DNA from: Calvatia gigantea
Lineage: Eukaryota > Basidiomycota > Agaricomycetes > Agaricales > Lycoperdaceae
Direction of reading: 5' to 3'
Length of the DNA stretch: 64,000 nt
NCBI GenBank assembly: GCA_025093985.1
Contig: JACAAK010000002.1
Coordinates: 3,162,001-3,226,000 of the forward strand
Made by a program: the position numbers and the translations under genes. This document shows, in pieces, positions 1 through 11,777 of the stretch; within the stretch, counting starts at the first letter, position 1, and each line of letters begins with the position of its first letter. The notes beneath the pieces are model-generated. The model worked only from the letters and a program-made list of their open reading frames with translations. It was not told the DNA's origin and made no database searches.

Positions 1-3000
1 ACTTTAGACAGTCCTTTCCTAGCATGGGTTGGGAACCTCATAATTGAATTTGGCACCATTTTTGGTGAGCCCAGGGATGTGAGTTTAGGTTAGCGACTTG
101 ATCAGAACCGGACGTCGTGAAATACCCCGCACTCACGAGGGTAAGCATGTTGGGATTACAACCGTATGACCCAGGGTTCTATTTCTAACCACTTGGCCAA
201 CCTGCGGACTGGAATCAACGCTCGGCGCAGGCTCAGGTTTTTCACGTTCCAAAGTTACCCGACGTCGGTTTCCCACTGATCATTGGCTGTTACCCCGCAG
301 TGGGGTTTCTTGGACCTGTGTGAAGACGTGTGATAGGTAAGCCCCTTGAGTAAAGTATCCCTGGACCGGATTATCAGCGATGTCTCAAGGTTGATGAGGT
401 TCAATGTGAAGCTAGTGCGCACATACACAGCGAATAAACTAGGTTTTCGGAAGCGACGTTAATTTGTGTGGTTGATAGCCGGTTCTGTGATCATGAATTA
501 TAGCTTTGCACTGCGGAAGGTGTCGAATTAGGTGTCCCTCCGATTTTCTATCATGCATACTTGACAAGCTGACGATTGATCATGATCATCGACGCAGGCT
601 CATCGTCATCCTCCGATGTTAGGATCACAATCAGACCTGAACCTATTTTAGGCACCAGGGTACAATGTCAGTATATGTGGAATTTAGTCACAGGTCTATA
701 CTTTCCCTCGGACCCGCCAAATTTTGGTATTAATCCAAAGTCTCCATGATAGCCGGACAGGTTAGGCATGTGTTGATGGAGTTGATTTTGGATAAGATCA
801 TTCGTAGGGTGTTGATATTACAAACTTAGGATGACTAGCGCTGGTCGCTTGGAATGACACTGGGAGGCGAAATTTCAAATTTGCAAATGTGGCCATATTG
901 GGAGTTAAGAAACTACGGTAGAGGACGAACGGTGGTAATCCCAAGCGGCTTTAGTAGTTTGTCCGTTGTCCTTGTCTGGCATCGTGAGTTGCGCGGATTT
1001 AACCAAAAGGACATGGTCACATCGTATATACGCATCATCTTGACTTAAGGCACATGATTCAGGAAGCTATCGTCAGGAAAACAAGAGGTTGGGGAAGACA
1101 ACGCTGAAAATGTCTTGGAATTCGGCCAATTCTAGCAACCGGTAACTCAGGCTGGAGCGGTGGTGAGTAGGAATCGAAAACCTGCTCGTAGCCTTGGGTG
1201 CATGACCATAGGGTCGTTTTTTGTACTGGTCTTTGAGCGCCTTGGCAGAAAAGCCAAAATTTCAAGCAGTAAACCCGGCGTACACTGTACTGGTCGCTGG
1301 GAGGTTGTCATAAGGGCCCAACAGTTCCGCATCTATTGAAGTCCTCTTCTTTTTGGTCTGACGTGCTAACGAGACTCAGCGGGTCGGAGCGATTGAAATA
1401 TCAACGGGATCTCTCAAGTCGGCTAATAGCGTGCCACAACATTGGGTATTACAATTCTTAGTAACTTTCCATTCTGATGGTCCTACCTGGTGCTAGCTGC
1501 GCTTGAACAAAACCCCATCCAGGGGAATTGAAATTGTTAGGAATGCATAATGTCAGACTGAGATAAATTCTCAATAAGCGGATTGAACGGAGGGCGTATC
1601 TTCGAAAAGCGCCATATAGGGAGCATATGAATGTAAGCATTGGCAACGACCTGCGGAGAGGGCTAGGCTTTGTTTGCAATTGGAGGTAGGGGAAGCGAGC
1701 AAGTTGAGTTCTCGTTATTCGATCAAAGCCCAAGTAATGCCGTGGATCCAGTGGACTGAGAGGAACTCCCGGGCACTTCTGGATATTCACCTCTATCGTG
1801 TGGGGCATGAGAACCTTCCTAACGACCCCGGTCTCTCGATCAAGAATATACGAAGGAAAGGCACAACGACGAACTCCTGGAACCTTCCTGCCCGAACAGG
1901 ATGCTGTGCGACTCGGATCAGACAAATAACTCGATCTTGATTTCAATGTTGGGTATCCTCAGGTATCCTCACATTGTTTGGGCGGCTGCATTGTCGCACT
2001 AGTGGTAATACGCCCGTGCCCTACAAGGGAAATTGGTTGTACTGCATGACACGAGGAAGTAAAAAGGCATCGCGTTTCTGAAGTTTTCGAGATGCATGAT
2101 AATCTTTTTGGGCTCCGTTCTTGCCATTAACAAATGGGGGAAGTCAGGTTAATGGGCTTGCCCGCGGTGGACCCAGGAGTCTTTGCGTTCCCCATCATTC
2201 TCAGCATTAGTATAACGTAAAGAGAACCATCGATGGGAGGGTTAGCCAGAGTGATTGTGGCTGCTGAGCGCGGAACGATCGTTGGTGCCGTAGAGGTCGG
2301 GAGGATGGTGTAGCCTAAGCAATGATCATATCGCCGATGGGGAAGGACAATCCTTGAGACGCAGGTAACGGAGTAACAGAATGGGAGAAGGGTGAGCTCC
2401 CCTCGGGTTCTCAACCAACCCCGATAGGTGCGTAACTAATTGTCACGGTAATTGGCCTGTATCGGTGGCGCACCACAGTTTGTAGTTGAGATAAAGGTTG
2501 TCTGGGAGGTGCCGCTGGTATCACCGGCACGCCCAGGGCAAGCTGAAGACCTGGAGGGGAGGACGGTTTTGATCTGATTGTTGCTAACTGCTAGGCTAGG
2601 TTTGGGCGGTGTAAGAATGTTGTCCCATTAAGCGGTCACGTTGGTGGAACGGGTAATGAGCGGTTAAGAACCGACGTCATGACTTCATGATATTGCAGGG
2701 AGGAGTTGAGCAAAATGGAAACGGAAAACAGGGCCGGAAGCGAGATCACAGCACCCCACCCCTGGAACTGGGGGGTGGTGGTGAATTGGTATATTGGCCA
2801 GCCTAGATGGCCCGAGATTAGGAAGGAAAAACTGGAGAGACTCGTGCGTGAGCCGCGACAACTGTTTTGAGGGGGGAGAGCGGCCTGGAACGTCTCAAGA
2901 AGCAAACTAAAAAAGGAAAACAGGGAGCACGTGTCGAGCCGTCGGTGAGTTAATTCTGTTTTGAGCAGAACATATTGATGTTTGGCGAGATCTAGGTCAG

Positions 3001-3536
3001 TTTAACACATATATTCAGCCCGTTCCAATGGTCAAAGCACCCTTACCTTGGCCTCTCCCTGGAATCTCTCGTAGGATTTATGTCCCCGGGCTATAACAAA
3101 CAATAGGTTGCATTTGTAGTTCCCCCGCCTTTTCGAGGTGTGTTCCTACCAACTGTCGCGACCTCCACTGATGTCATCTCTGTAGAAACGCACTATTTGT
3201 GTGTTTAAATTGTAACTGTTTCTCCCAAGCGCGCATATCTGTTTGAAACGCTTGATTAATCCGCGTTTTGATTATCCAGTGCGTAACATATCTACTGTTT
3301 CAAGCCAGCCTCATAAGAACACCATGGCTTAGGGGTTCCTCTTTCTAGGCTGTGCCACCACTTCACAAGTGTTCAGAACCAGACCACTTCTGGCGGACGT
3401 AGACCCGTCCACCCTGGCTAAAATATAGCGCTTGGTCGCTTTTTCTCTCATCCTGAACCGCCGGTTGGAATCCGTGAGCGAGTTCTAATCTATCCTCCCC
3501 TATGGGCTGACATAGTTTCAGACTTTACCGACCATT
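1..3536. other. Long gene-poor stretch upstream of the CBM21 gene
   Basis: Both strands were read and no ORF resembles a known family. The longest, about 160 codons on the minus strand at 1458-1946, has an odd composition and no flanking exons that join to it. A 10-base direct repeat (ggtatcctca) sits at about 1953-1972. A weak tRNA-like pair of boxes lies at 150-200 on the minus strand but the spacing is too short for a tRNA. The last few hundred bases presumably hold the promoter of the gene starting at 3537; a T/C-rich run lies near 3440. Degenerate transposon or simple intergenic DNA are both possible. Confidence 0.5.
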
Positions 3537-6097
3537 ATGATTGCTACAGTCATCGCTCAACATCCCAGCGGAACGTCCTCAGGGTCGAATCTTCGTTGTA
3601 TGCGGGACTCTAACCTGGCTGGCGCCCCTCTTCTTGTCCCCAGACGGACCACACGCCCTCATACCCTACCTGCCTCTCAATCTGCATCCCGGCGAGGACC
3701 TTGCATATCGACATCCTGCCAATTCCTGAATCAAGGTGATTCGGATTCCGACTCGGGCTCTGGTAGTGCCTCTACTGCCTGCAAGTCGACGATTCGGCTT
3801 CGCCGAGGGAGAGTCAAGGCCCTTCCCCCAAGCGACCCGAATCTTTCCAAACACACGACTCTGCCCTTGTCACTACCAGAGACCTTTGCGTCCCCTGTTG
3901 GACAGCTACGTCGCTCACAGACCAAACAAGAGAGAGACGTCAGGTCGCGAAGGAGTGAGGCGACCATTGCGGCACCACGCCCACTCGTGTACACTCCAGG
4001 GGCCCTCCGCCTAAGCGTTGAAACCATACGTTCTCATATGTTCCTCCATCCCCCCCATCTGGATTCGCGGTCGAACTCTGGAAATGGTTCCAAATCAGCA
4101 CCTCCCCAAGATAGTCGCAGGGCTGCAGCTGGAGGGTCACCTCCGGTCTTACGGAAGAAGTCTGGCCAACCCGTCAAACCTTCGCTGAAGACTTCTCGAA
4201 CGTCCACCCGGGGTAACCTCTCCATCGTCACCGTCGGGTCGTCGAGCAAGAGTGAACCGCCGACGCCCAAGGCCGTCCACTTTGACACCAAGCTCGAGCA
4301 TGTGAAGCTCTTCCTTTCAGAGCAGAAACCATTGGCCGTTTCCCGCGATGGTAGCCCAACGGAGGATACCAGTGGTACTGACAGTGATTTCCCCCCCTAC
4401 ATCTACGGAGAAAATGATGATATGCATCGGTCTCGGAAAAGGCTGGCCATGCGCCCCATTAACCCCCCTCCCCGGCGTAATCCGGCAGCGGATGTGGTAT
4501 TGGAGGACTTTTACCTCAACTTTGATGGGACGAGTATTCTGGGTAAAGTCCGCGTACGCAACATGGCCTTTGCGAAATCTGTCACCGTCAGGTTTACCTT
4601 CGATTCGTGGCAAACCACTAGCGAGGTTACAGGGCAGTATGCGGAGTCCATCAACTCCCAGTTTGATCGTTTCTCGTTCAGCATCCGGCTGAATGATCTG
4701 TTGGCGAGAATCGAAGGGAAAACATTTATTATGGCCATTCGGTATAACGTCGCGGGCAAGGAGTTTTGGGATAACAATAGTCAACAAAATTATGTCGCGA
4801 CTTTTACCAGAACGAAGATAGTTCCTGGGAGCAGGAAATTAGACGATGAAGATGCTAGTGATGTGGAGAATTTGAGGAACAGGCTGGAACAAGTCGTTCT
4901 CCAGGACAAAGAGAAGGGTAATACTTTGGCTTGCCCATCGAAGAAACTGGCGATGTCGCAATCGAAGGAGACCGATCCACCCTCATTCAAATCAAATATC
5001 TCGTTTTCGTCGAGATATGATTTTACGACATCATTGCGAAACCCCACCACTTGGAAGTCCTCGGACATTGCCACTTGGGGACCCCTTCCGATGGATGCTC
5101 GGATGTTATCCCAGTCTGCGAAAAGCGTTACACCACCCGTTCCTCCTAGCTCGATCCCTTTCCCTGAGAAAATATCACCTGCCAAGCGTCCCGCCGCTCT
5201 ACCCGTCTCTCCGCCGTCATTCGAGGGGCGACCTTCTCTGGGATCACCCCGAGACTATCAACGAGGCGCACCTGCTCTCTTCACCGCTTCGCTTCCGTGT
5301 GAGGCCGAACGACAGTACAGGTGGGACTTTGTCATCGGGCGCTGTGCAAAGTAGGAATCATCGTCGAAGCTACTCTGATACAAGCTCTCTTAGTGCGAAT
5401 AGTTCCGTAAAGTTGACACCACCCGGAACACCACCTTCTAAGCCTCTAGAGCTCTCGACTATCTCATGTCAGTCGGCCTCGTCTCAATATTATTCATTCC
5501 CCCCTCTCATGACCAATGATAAGTCCCTTTCGTCATCGTCACCAAGCGAGCTTGGTTCCGAGTTCACGGTGTCTACTGCCATTCGCCAGCTCTTCCCAGC
5601 TAGCCTTTCAAGTAGTGTCATTCAGAATCAGGACCCTGGATCGGCTTTGGGAGAGTTTAGTGGTGAGAGTGAGCTGTCTACTTCTAGCCTCACGACACCG
5701 ACGTCCTCCCGGTCTCCGACACCCTCTCCAACGGATCCGTTTATGAAGCGGGTGGCGTTACCTCCATTGGATAGTGATGCCTTCGACTTGGATTCTGGTT
5801 TTGGTCTGGTTGAGCCTTTGCCGCCGGCCAGCCCTGGCACACATTACAGGCAGTTTTTGAACAAGTAAGTCGTTTGTTTTCATTTGGGGGGTGTAGGGCT
5901 TACGATTTTACAGGTTCTGCTTCTTCACCGGAGCTCAAGCTGTCGATGCTGTGCCAGACGCTATGGAGGGGTCGCGAGCCGCAAACCCTATAATAGTGGA
6001 CACTGCACGAGCCGACAAGAGTGTGGATGGCTCAGTGACGCAGATAATGTCACTGGGAGAATGGGGGTCAAGGCCGGGGACGCCCGTGCCTTCATGA
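3537..6097 (+). CDS. Glycogen-targeting regulatory subunit of protein phosphatase 1 (GAC1/PIG-like, CBM21 domain)
   Basis: The product is inferred to hold type 1 phosphatase on glycogen and so control glycogen synthase. The CBM21 carbohydrate-binding domain lies at about residues 320-430 (from ADVVLEDFYLNF to QNYVATFTRTK). About 60 residues before it, KAVHF fits the RVxF docking motif for PP1. The N-terminal third and the C-terminal tail are Ser/Pro-rich and probably disordered. The reading frame moves by one somewhere in 5190-5350: the CBM21 frame ends at a stop at 5352, while the next frame runs open through a Ser-rich tail to 5864. A 49-base intron (5865-5913) then leads to a last exon that starts FCFFTG and stops at 6097. 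The frame change may be an intron of length 3n+1 or one extra base; I cannot tell which. The ATG at 3537 is the first in frame. Confidence 0.82.
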
Positions 6098-6967
6098 CGA
6101 TATCCTTGTTGTTCCGTCTGTCTTCACCTCTACTCTCCTTTGGAGTATTACTTCAATCTCCCCCCATCCTCCCAATAGTTTCTCGTTATCTTCCCCGTCG
6201 CACCTATGCCTCTGTTTATTTTCTATCTTTATACACTTCGGGGTGTACGATGTATCAGCGTTTTGTCTCGCCAATAACCCCCTTGGTATGGGTTTTCGCT
6301 GGTTTCGTATCGGCATGGATCACCCGCCTACCTCTTTCCCAATTGTTTATCGGCAATTTTTGGTAGACTTCCCTTTCACCTGTCACCTCTTTCGCTTTTC
6401 CGCCCAATATCCTTCTTCACACTAGACCCCCGACCCTATGCAACAAAATGTATACTACGCCTCCCCCCTCTTAGCGCCATATCCGTTGTTCCTTTTCTCT
6501 CAATTCGCATCGTCACAGTTTGCGATGCTTGTCTTTATGAACTACTATGTATTCAATTGTTGCCTAATCATGTTGGTACGAACGTGCGATGTTTCTCCTT
6601 TTGTAGTTGGTGTAGACACGGTTTTCAATATTTATTCCACCAATAAATAAGCTTTTGGCTCGACCTGCGAATTTATTTCTGGGTTTCATGACTGCGCCAT
6701 GCCCACAAGTGAGTTCATCGTGCTAACGGCCCCGAAATTGACAAGTGATAGGTTCAACACATTGTCCTACCTAGTCTCCTTGTCTTATGTACTACATTTG
6801 AAAGCCCCCCACATTGCCATTATATAATTCACCTGGTCCAGACCAACCCTTTCTATTCGCACTCCCTGACTATAAATTGCTACTCAACCGATGTAACTTC
6901 ATTTTCCCCCCGTCCGCTATTCGTACTTGCAGTATACCTGCCGGCATTGAGTTCTTGTTTCCCATTA
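6098..6967. other. 3' flank of the CBM21 gene and left edge of the duplicated unit
   Basis: T/C-rich, stop-rich DNA with an AATAAA-like signal at about 6643-6650 (ccaataaataa). The left tandem unit starts at about 6570 with catgttggtacgaacg, which recurs at 9225. From 6570 on, the sequence is alignable by eye with 9225 onward. No coding exon is supported before the end of the membrane-protein gene at about 6968. Confidence 0.5.
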
Positions 6968-8803
6968 TCACGGGCGTAATTCCGTTGACCCTGCATCCCT
7001 GGTGACCTGGGTCCCGCGGAACTCCAGCGGTCCAAGGGAACTCATTTCAGTGAGAGTCGTGGTCAATTCTCGGTTTGATTGTTCCCGCAATCGAAGGATG
7101 ATATGACACGACACGCAACGATACATGATTGAACTGAATCTGATTCCGTTCACATCCGAGATTTAGCACAACAGCGCATTCAGTTGCAAGATGAGGGACT
7201 GACATTCCAGAGAGCTGTTTAAGTGGTCCTGGAAGCCCGAAGTATAGCAGTATTGATACAACCGAAATCACTGCCAAATATTTTTCAGCCACTTTGTCAG
7301 GTGTATGCCCGGTCAGAAGATAACACACGGAAGTTAAGAACAAAGTAGAATATAGCGTCTTGGTATACCTTCCTCGCTAGTGAATTTGTATCTAATTGAT
7401 ATTTGAACTTGATCTTGGCTCCGATAGCAAGAGCCATTAAAACTTCGCGTACACGTTAAACATGGGTATGTGAACGAGGAAGGGGCGCACTTGTATCGAC
7501 GATCGACACACTCAAGGCTCCTCCGAATGAGAGTTTCGGTTGACCTTCAACTATGAGAAAGCAATTTGGGATGATTCTAGGATTGTTGATGGGTGGCTGA
7601 AGCACTGATGAAAAAGGGGGACAATTTATATCCATGGTGCAATATGCTGATCATCAATGAAAAGCATACATTTTATGGACCGCAGAACCAGGAAGCTGGT
7701 CACGATTCCGGCGGCAACCATTCCCTGTAACAAAGGTAGATTCGGTTCGAGGACCAGGATCACCGAGGTGTAAAAGTTCTAGGCTTACCATTACCAGAAA
7801 TGCCAAAAACATTGTGACCGGTCGAGAAGCATTCCATAATGCATGTGCACGGAGGAGGAAGGCAACTAATATTTTGGGTAGGCTTGGGAAAGGCTGACTG
7901 ATTAGGGGACTCACACTGGGCACATGTAACCCCAAACCAGGTAAGACCTAACAGAAGACCGGGAGAGTAAGTGGGAGAAAACAATGCGATGCTAGTTCAG
8001 ACGTACCTGTTGAACTTAGGCCCAAACCGAGACACAGTTTTTCCTAAAATCCATAAGGCCTCTTGCCAGCGATGGAAAGATAAGATTTCAAACGTACTGG
8101 AGGTGAGCTGATACCTTTCACAAGATGAATTACACTTCCTTTTGTCATGAAAATGAACGCTCACTGTATAGTATGGTCCCGAGGGTGAAGAAAGGCGTAT
8201 ACCGGCATATGAGGTAGAGGATACTGCCAATGCACCGTCTTTCCCATTTCCTCGCCCAGATATATTTAACCTCAATTGCGAGAGTCGTGTAAATATCACA
8301 TTCAGCTTTTAAGCAAAGAATGTAATGTACCTCACGAGGAAGGAGGTGGATGTAGTCACAGACAAAGGTGATGTGCAAACTAACTGGTGAAAATAAAATA
8401 GTGCTTCGGGGATCATTAATCTGACGCCTCACCTTGAGCATACTATTGTGGAATGATGATCAGGCAGGTAAGTCACTCAAGTTACTGACCCACTAGTCGG
8501 TGGCTTGCGTACCTCCAGGTTCCGGAACTGGTGTATAAGGGATAACAGGGGGCTCAGGGTATCCATAACAGGCTGTGAGGGAGGTGGCAAGGATAGACAG
8601 GAATACACCCAGCTGTCACTGTCAAGAGGGTGAGTTTATATGCCACTGGGAATTGCACGTAGTCAGGTAGTGCTGATGCAGATAACGGTTGTTACCTGTT
8701 CGTCTCGGCTCTCCAGAGCTCCGTCGATCACTGAGTCCTGAGCGCTGATCTGTCGCCTTTGCGGGTTTGGGGGTTTGGAGCATCTGGTGGCATCATTGAT
8801 CAT
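6968..8803 (-). CDS. DUF6533-like multi-pass membrane protein, left copy, possibly a pseudogene
   Basis: The assignment rests on a characteristic stretch at about 8170-8300 (minus): IYTTLAIEVKYIWARKW followed by a hydrophobic helix, the pattern seen in basidiomycete DUF6533 proteins. A later exon at about 7770-7860 reads AHALWNASRPVTMFLAFLVM, another family hallmark. The gene has several short introns. The start at 8803 (MINDA) matches the start of the right copy (MISDA), and the C-terminus ends at about 6968. One extra base near 8599, by comparison with the right copy, breaks the first exon; this could be true decay or the same insertion error seen elsewhere in the window. The function of this family is unknown. 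The exon chain is only approximate. Confidence 0.6.
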
Positions 8804-8829
8804 AATCTAAGTTGGGCCAACAAAGTACT

Positions 8830-9225
8830 AACTTTAGCATGCTTCTGTGTGGTTTGTCCAAGAATCAGAATAGTATTGGAAGACAGACATACAAGAGCAT
8901 TAGTATCTACCACGTCGAGGACCCCAACGGCCGGAGTGATTACCCCCACCACCTCTTCCTCAGTCACCATCTCTATTGTCTCGGCTGTCCCTATCCCGAC
9001 CATTCGGACCCCCCGAAGGTAAATATCCGACCAAATTCGTCTTGCATAGATGGTCCACCGTACATATCCTGCTGCGGAGGTCTAGCTGGCTCGGCAGAGG
9101 CACCAAAGCCAGGGATGAAGTCGTCTCCTCCTGCCGAGTCGTAATGTCCGCCACCCTGACTGCCATATCCGTTTTCCATACCGCTAGCCATGCCCATACC
9201 CGAAGACTGACGGTGGTCTTCTTCC
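8830..9225 (-). pseudogene. Truncated duplicate of the PFS2 3' end
   Basis: Nearly identical to 12600-13000, which encodes the Gly-rich C-terminal tail of PFS2 and its 3' flank. Here the copy is cut at 9225, so no WD repeats are present, and a small indel near 9020-9030 (gtaaatatcc against gtaagtccc) breaks the tail frame. A minus-strand ORF at 8991-9284 crosses the duplication junction and fuses 19 residues of unrelated flank to this tail; I regard it as fortuitous. Confidence 0.85.
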
Positions 9226-9299
9226 ATGTTGGTACGAACGTGCAACATTTCTCCTTTTGTAGTTGGTGTTGACAGGGTTTTCAATATTTATTCCTCCAA

Positions 9300-10034
9300 T
9301 AAACAAGAAAGCTTTTGACTCGACCTACGAACTTGTTTGTGAGTTTCGTGACTGTGCACCACACCCGTAGGTAAGCGGGTCCATCGTGCTAGCCTCGGGA
9401 TTGACAAGTGATGAGTTCAACACACCGTTCTATCCGGTCTCCTTATCCTATGTACTACATATGAAAACCCCATCCCATCACTATATAATTTACTTGGTCC
9501 CAAGGTCTAGCAGAGGTGGGTCTGAACTATGCAATTGAACCACGCAATTCCCTCGAACTTCAGTACTCAGTCGCTGGGGTCTCGGGCGATTGTTAGCTCA
9601 GGGTAACCTTCCCCCATAGACTTTTGACCTGGTGCCCTACCCGATGAGAATATATATGAAAAGCTACAACGGGTCTTGCTTTGGATATACAACCTTTCCA
9701 AGACATAGGTGTAGTGGAGGGTTGACAAACCCGGCGCACTGTATCGTTACAACACGGTGATGAATTGATTGTACAGTGTGCAACCCTTTCACACTTTCGT
9801 CTTAATTTTATGTCCGTATCATAGGAGATTCGTCAAACATTCTATCCCTTTCATAGTTATACAAAATGTAATCAATAAATAGGACCTGTTGAGCACTCCC
9901 TTGTATTCGCCCCCTGACAATAAATTCTACTCAGCCAATGTGATTTCATTCTTTCTCGTCCTCTATTAGTACACGCAATGTACCTGCCTGCATTGCGTTC
10001 TGGTGCAAGATCTTTTTTAAATTCGTCGCGAGTA
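9300..10034. other. Non-coding flank in the right unit with a unit-specific block
   Basis: The sequence at 9300-9505 and at 9890-10034 matches the left unit at about 6650-6970. About 385 bases at 9505-9890 have no counterpart there. The block is AT-rich towards its right end, carries no ORF of note, and could be a small inserted element or sequence lost from the left unit. No long terminal repeats or clear target duplication were seen. Confidence 0.45.
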
Positions 10035-11777
10035 TCACGGGTGTAATTCCGCTGACTCTGCATCCCCGGTGGCCTGGCTCCTACGAAATTCTAGCGGCCC
10101 AAGGGGATTTATTTCGGTGAGGGTCGTGGTCAATTCTTGATCTGATTGTTCCCGCAACTGAAGAATGGTATGACACGCCAGGCAACGATACATTATTGAA
10201 CTGAGGCTGACCCCGTTCACATCAATTTAGCACACATTCAGTTGGAAGATGGAAGAACTGACATTCCAGAGAGCTGTTTAAGTGGTCCTGGGAGCTCATA
10301 GTATAGCAATATTAAGATAACCGAAATCACTGTCAGTTTTTCAGTCGCTTTGTTGGTAAATTGTCTGGTCAGAAGATTGCGCACGGAAGTTAAGAACAAA
10401 GTAGAACATGGCGTTTTGGTATACCCTCCTCGCTAGTGAATTGGTATCTAGATGATATTTGAACTTGAACTTGGCTCCAATAGCGAGGACCATTAGAACT
10501 ACAAGCATACGTGAGATGCAGTCACATGAACAAAGCTTGAAAGGACGTACTTGTATCAGCGATCAACACACACAAGGCCCCTCCGAATGCGAGTTTTGGT
10601 TCACCTTCAACAATGAGAGGAGCAACTTGGGATGATCCTAGGATTGCTAATGGGTGGCTGGAGCACTGACGCAATAGGAGAAACAATTAGTGTCTACGGT
10701 GCAACATGCTAACCATCAATAAAAGGGTTACATTTTATGGGCGGCAGAACCAGGAAGCTTGTCACAATTCCGGCAGCAGCCGCTCCCTGTAACAAGGCAG
10801 ATTCGGTTTGAGGACCAGGATCGCTGAGGTGTAAAAGTTCTAGACTTACAATTGCCAGGAACGTCAAGAAAGTCGTGACCGGTCGAGAGCCATTCCATAG
10901 TGCATATGCGCGAAGGAAGAAGACGACTGATATGCTAAGGCTTGGAGAAGACCGATCAACCTAGGGACTTACACTGGGCACATATGGCTCCAACCCAACT
11001 AACACCTAGCAGAAGACCGGGAGAGTAAGTGGGAGAACAACTGTGCAATGCTGGTTCAGACGTACATGTCGAACTGAGGCTCAAACCGAGACACACTTTT
11101 TCCTAGAAGTCATATTGTCTCTTGCCAGCAATGGAAAGATAAGATTTCAAACGCACGGAAGGAGAGCTGATACCTTCCATACAATGAGATATATTTCTTT
11201 TTGTTACGAAAATAAAGGCTCACTGTATAGTATAGTCCCAAGGGTGAAGAAAGGTGTGTACCGACACACAAGGTAGAGGATGCTGCCGACGCATCGTCTT
11301 TTCCATTTCCTCTGCCAGATACATTTTACCTTGATTGCAAGAGTTGTGTAAATATCACATTTGATTCTCAAACAGAGGGTGTATTGTACCTCACTGGGAA
11401 GGAAGTGGACGTAGTCACAGACAAAGGCGATGTGTAAACTGACTGGTGGGGGTCAAATGGGTGCTCTGGGGATCATTATTCCTGCGCCACAGGCCTCACC
11501 TTGAGCGTACTATTCAGGGATCATGATCAGATAGGTAGGCTATTGATCCGCTGGTCAGTTGCGTACCTCCAGGTTCTGGAACTGATGTATAAGGGATAAC
11601 AGAGGACTGAGGGAATTCATAACAGGCCAGGAGGAAGACTGTAAGGATAGACGGAATATACCCAACCACCATCAAGGGAGTGAGTTTATACATGCCAGGT
11701 GGACATTGCTTAACATTGCTAAGCTGTGCCTTGGGGGCTCCGGGGGGATTGAAACGTCTGTTGGCATCACTAATCAT
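10035..11777 (-). CDS. DUF6533-like multi-pass membrane protein, right copy
   Basis: Paralogue of the gene at 6968-8803. It starts at 11777 (MISDANRRF). The first exon continues through a hydrophobic helix (VVGYIPSILTVFLLACYEF) to PVPEPG-like sequence and a GTACGC donor at about 11567. Further minus-strand exons at about 11210-11420 and 10740-10930 match the left copy, including the conserved Y-W-x(2)-KW region and the ALW motif. The last exon ends at about 10035 after a helix and a short hydrophilic tail. This copy lacks the extra base that breaks the first exon of the left copy. Intron borders inside the gene are approximate. It is a membrane protein with no assigned function; membership of the DUF6533 family rests on pattern only. 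Confidence 0.6.

Larger units (their letters stand above)
6570..9225. repeat. Left unit of a diverged tandem segmental duplication
   Basis: This unit pairs with 9225-13000. In the same order both carry a short flank, a DUF6533-like membrane-protein gene on the minus strand, and the 3' end of PFS2 on the minus strand. The unit boundary is sharp: at 9225 the PFS2-derived sequence, which in the right unit continues past 13000, stops and the sequence of 6570 begins again. The units differ by many substitutions and by two large indels. The right unit has about 385 extra bases near 9505-9890 and about 800 extra bases near 11785-12595. The duplication is therefore not recent. Confidence 0.85.

Noticed and set aside
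140..207. tRNA-like A and B boxes on the minus strand (tggccaagtgg and ggttgtaatcc)
   Set aside because: The boxes are about 36 bases apart, too close for a tRNA, the B box has two mismatches, and no acceptor stem pairs. At most a decayed tRNA-derived sequence.
1458..1946. 162-codon minus-strand ORF in the gene-poor start of the window
   Set aside because: No family resemblance, no flanking exons and unusual composition. Not enough to call a gene.
8540..8556. Resemblance of agggataacaggg to the I-SceI homing site
   Set aside because: It is only a partial match and lies in the coding exon of the membrane protein, where the right copy has the same codons with changes. Chance.
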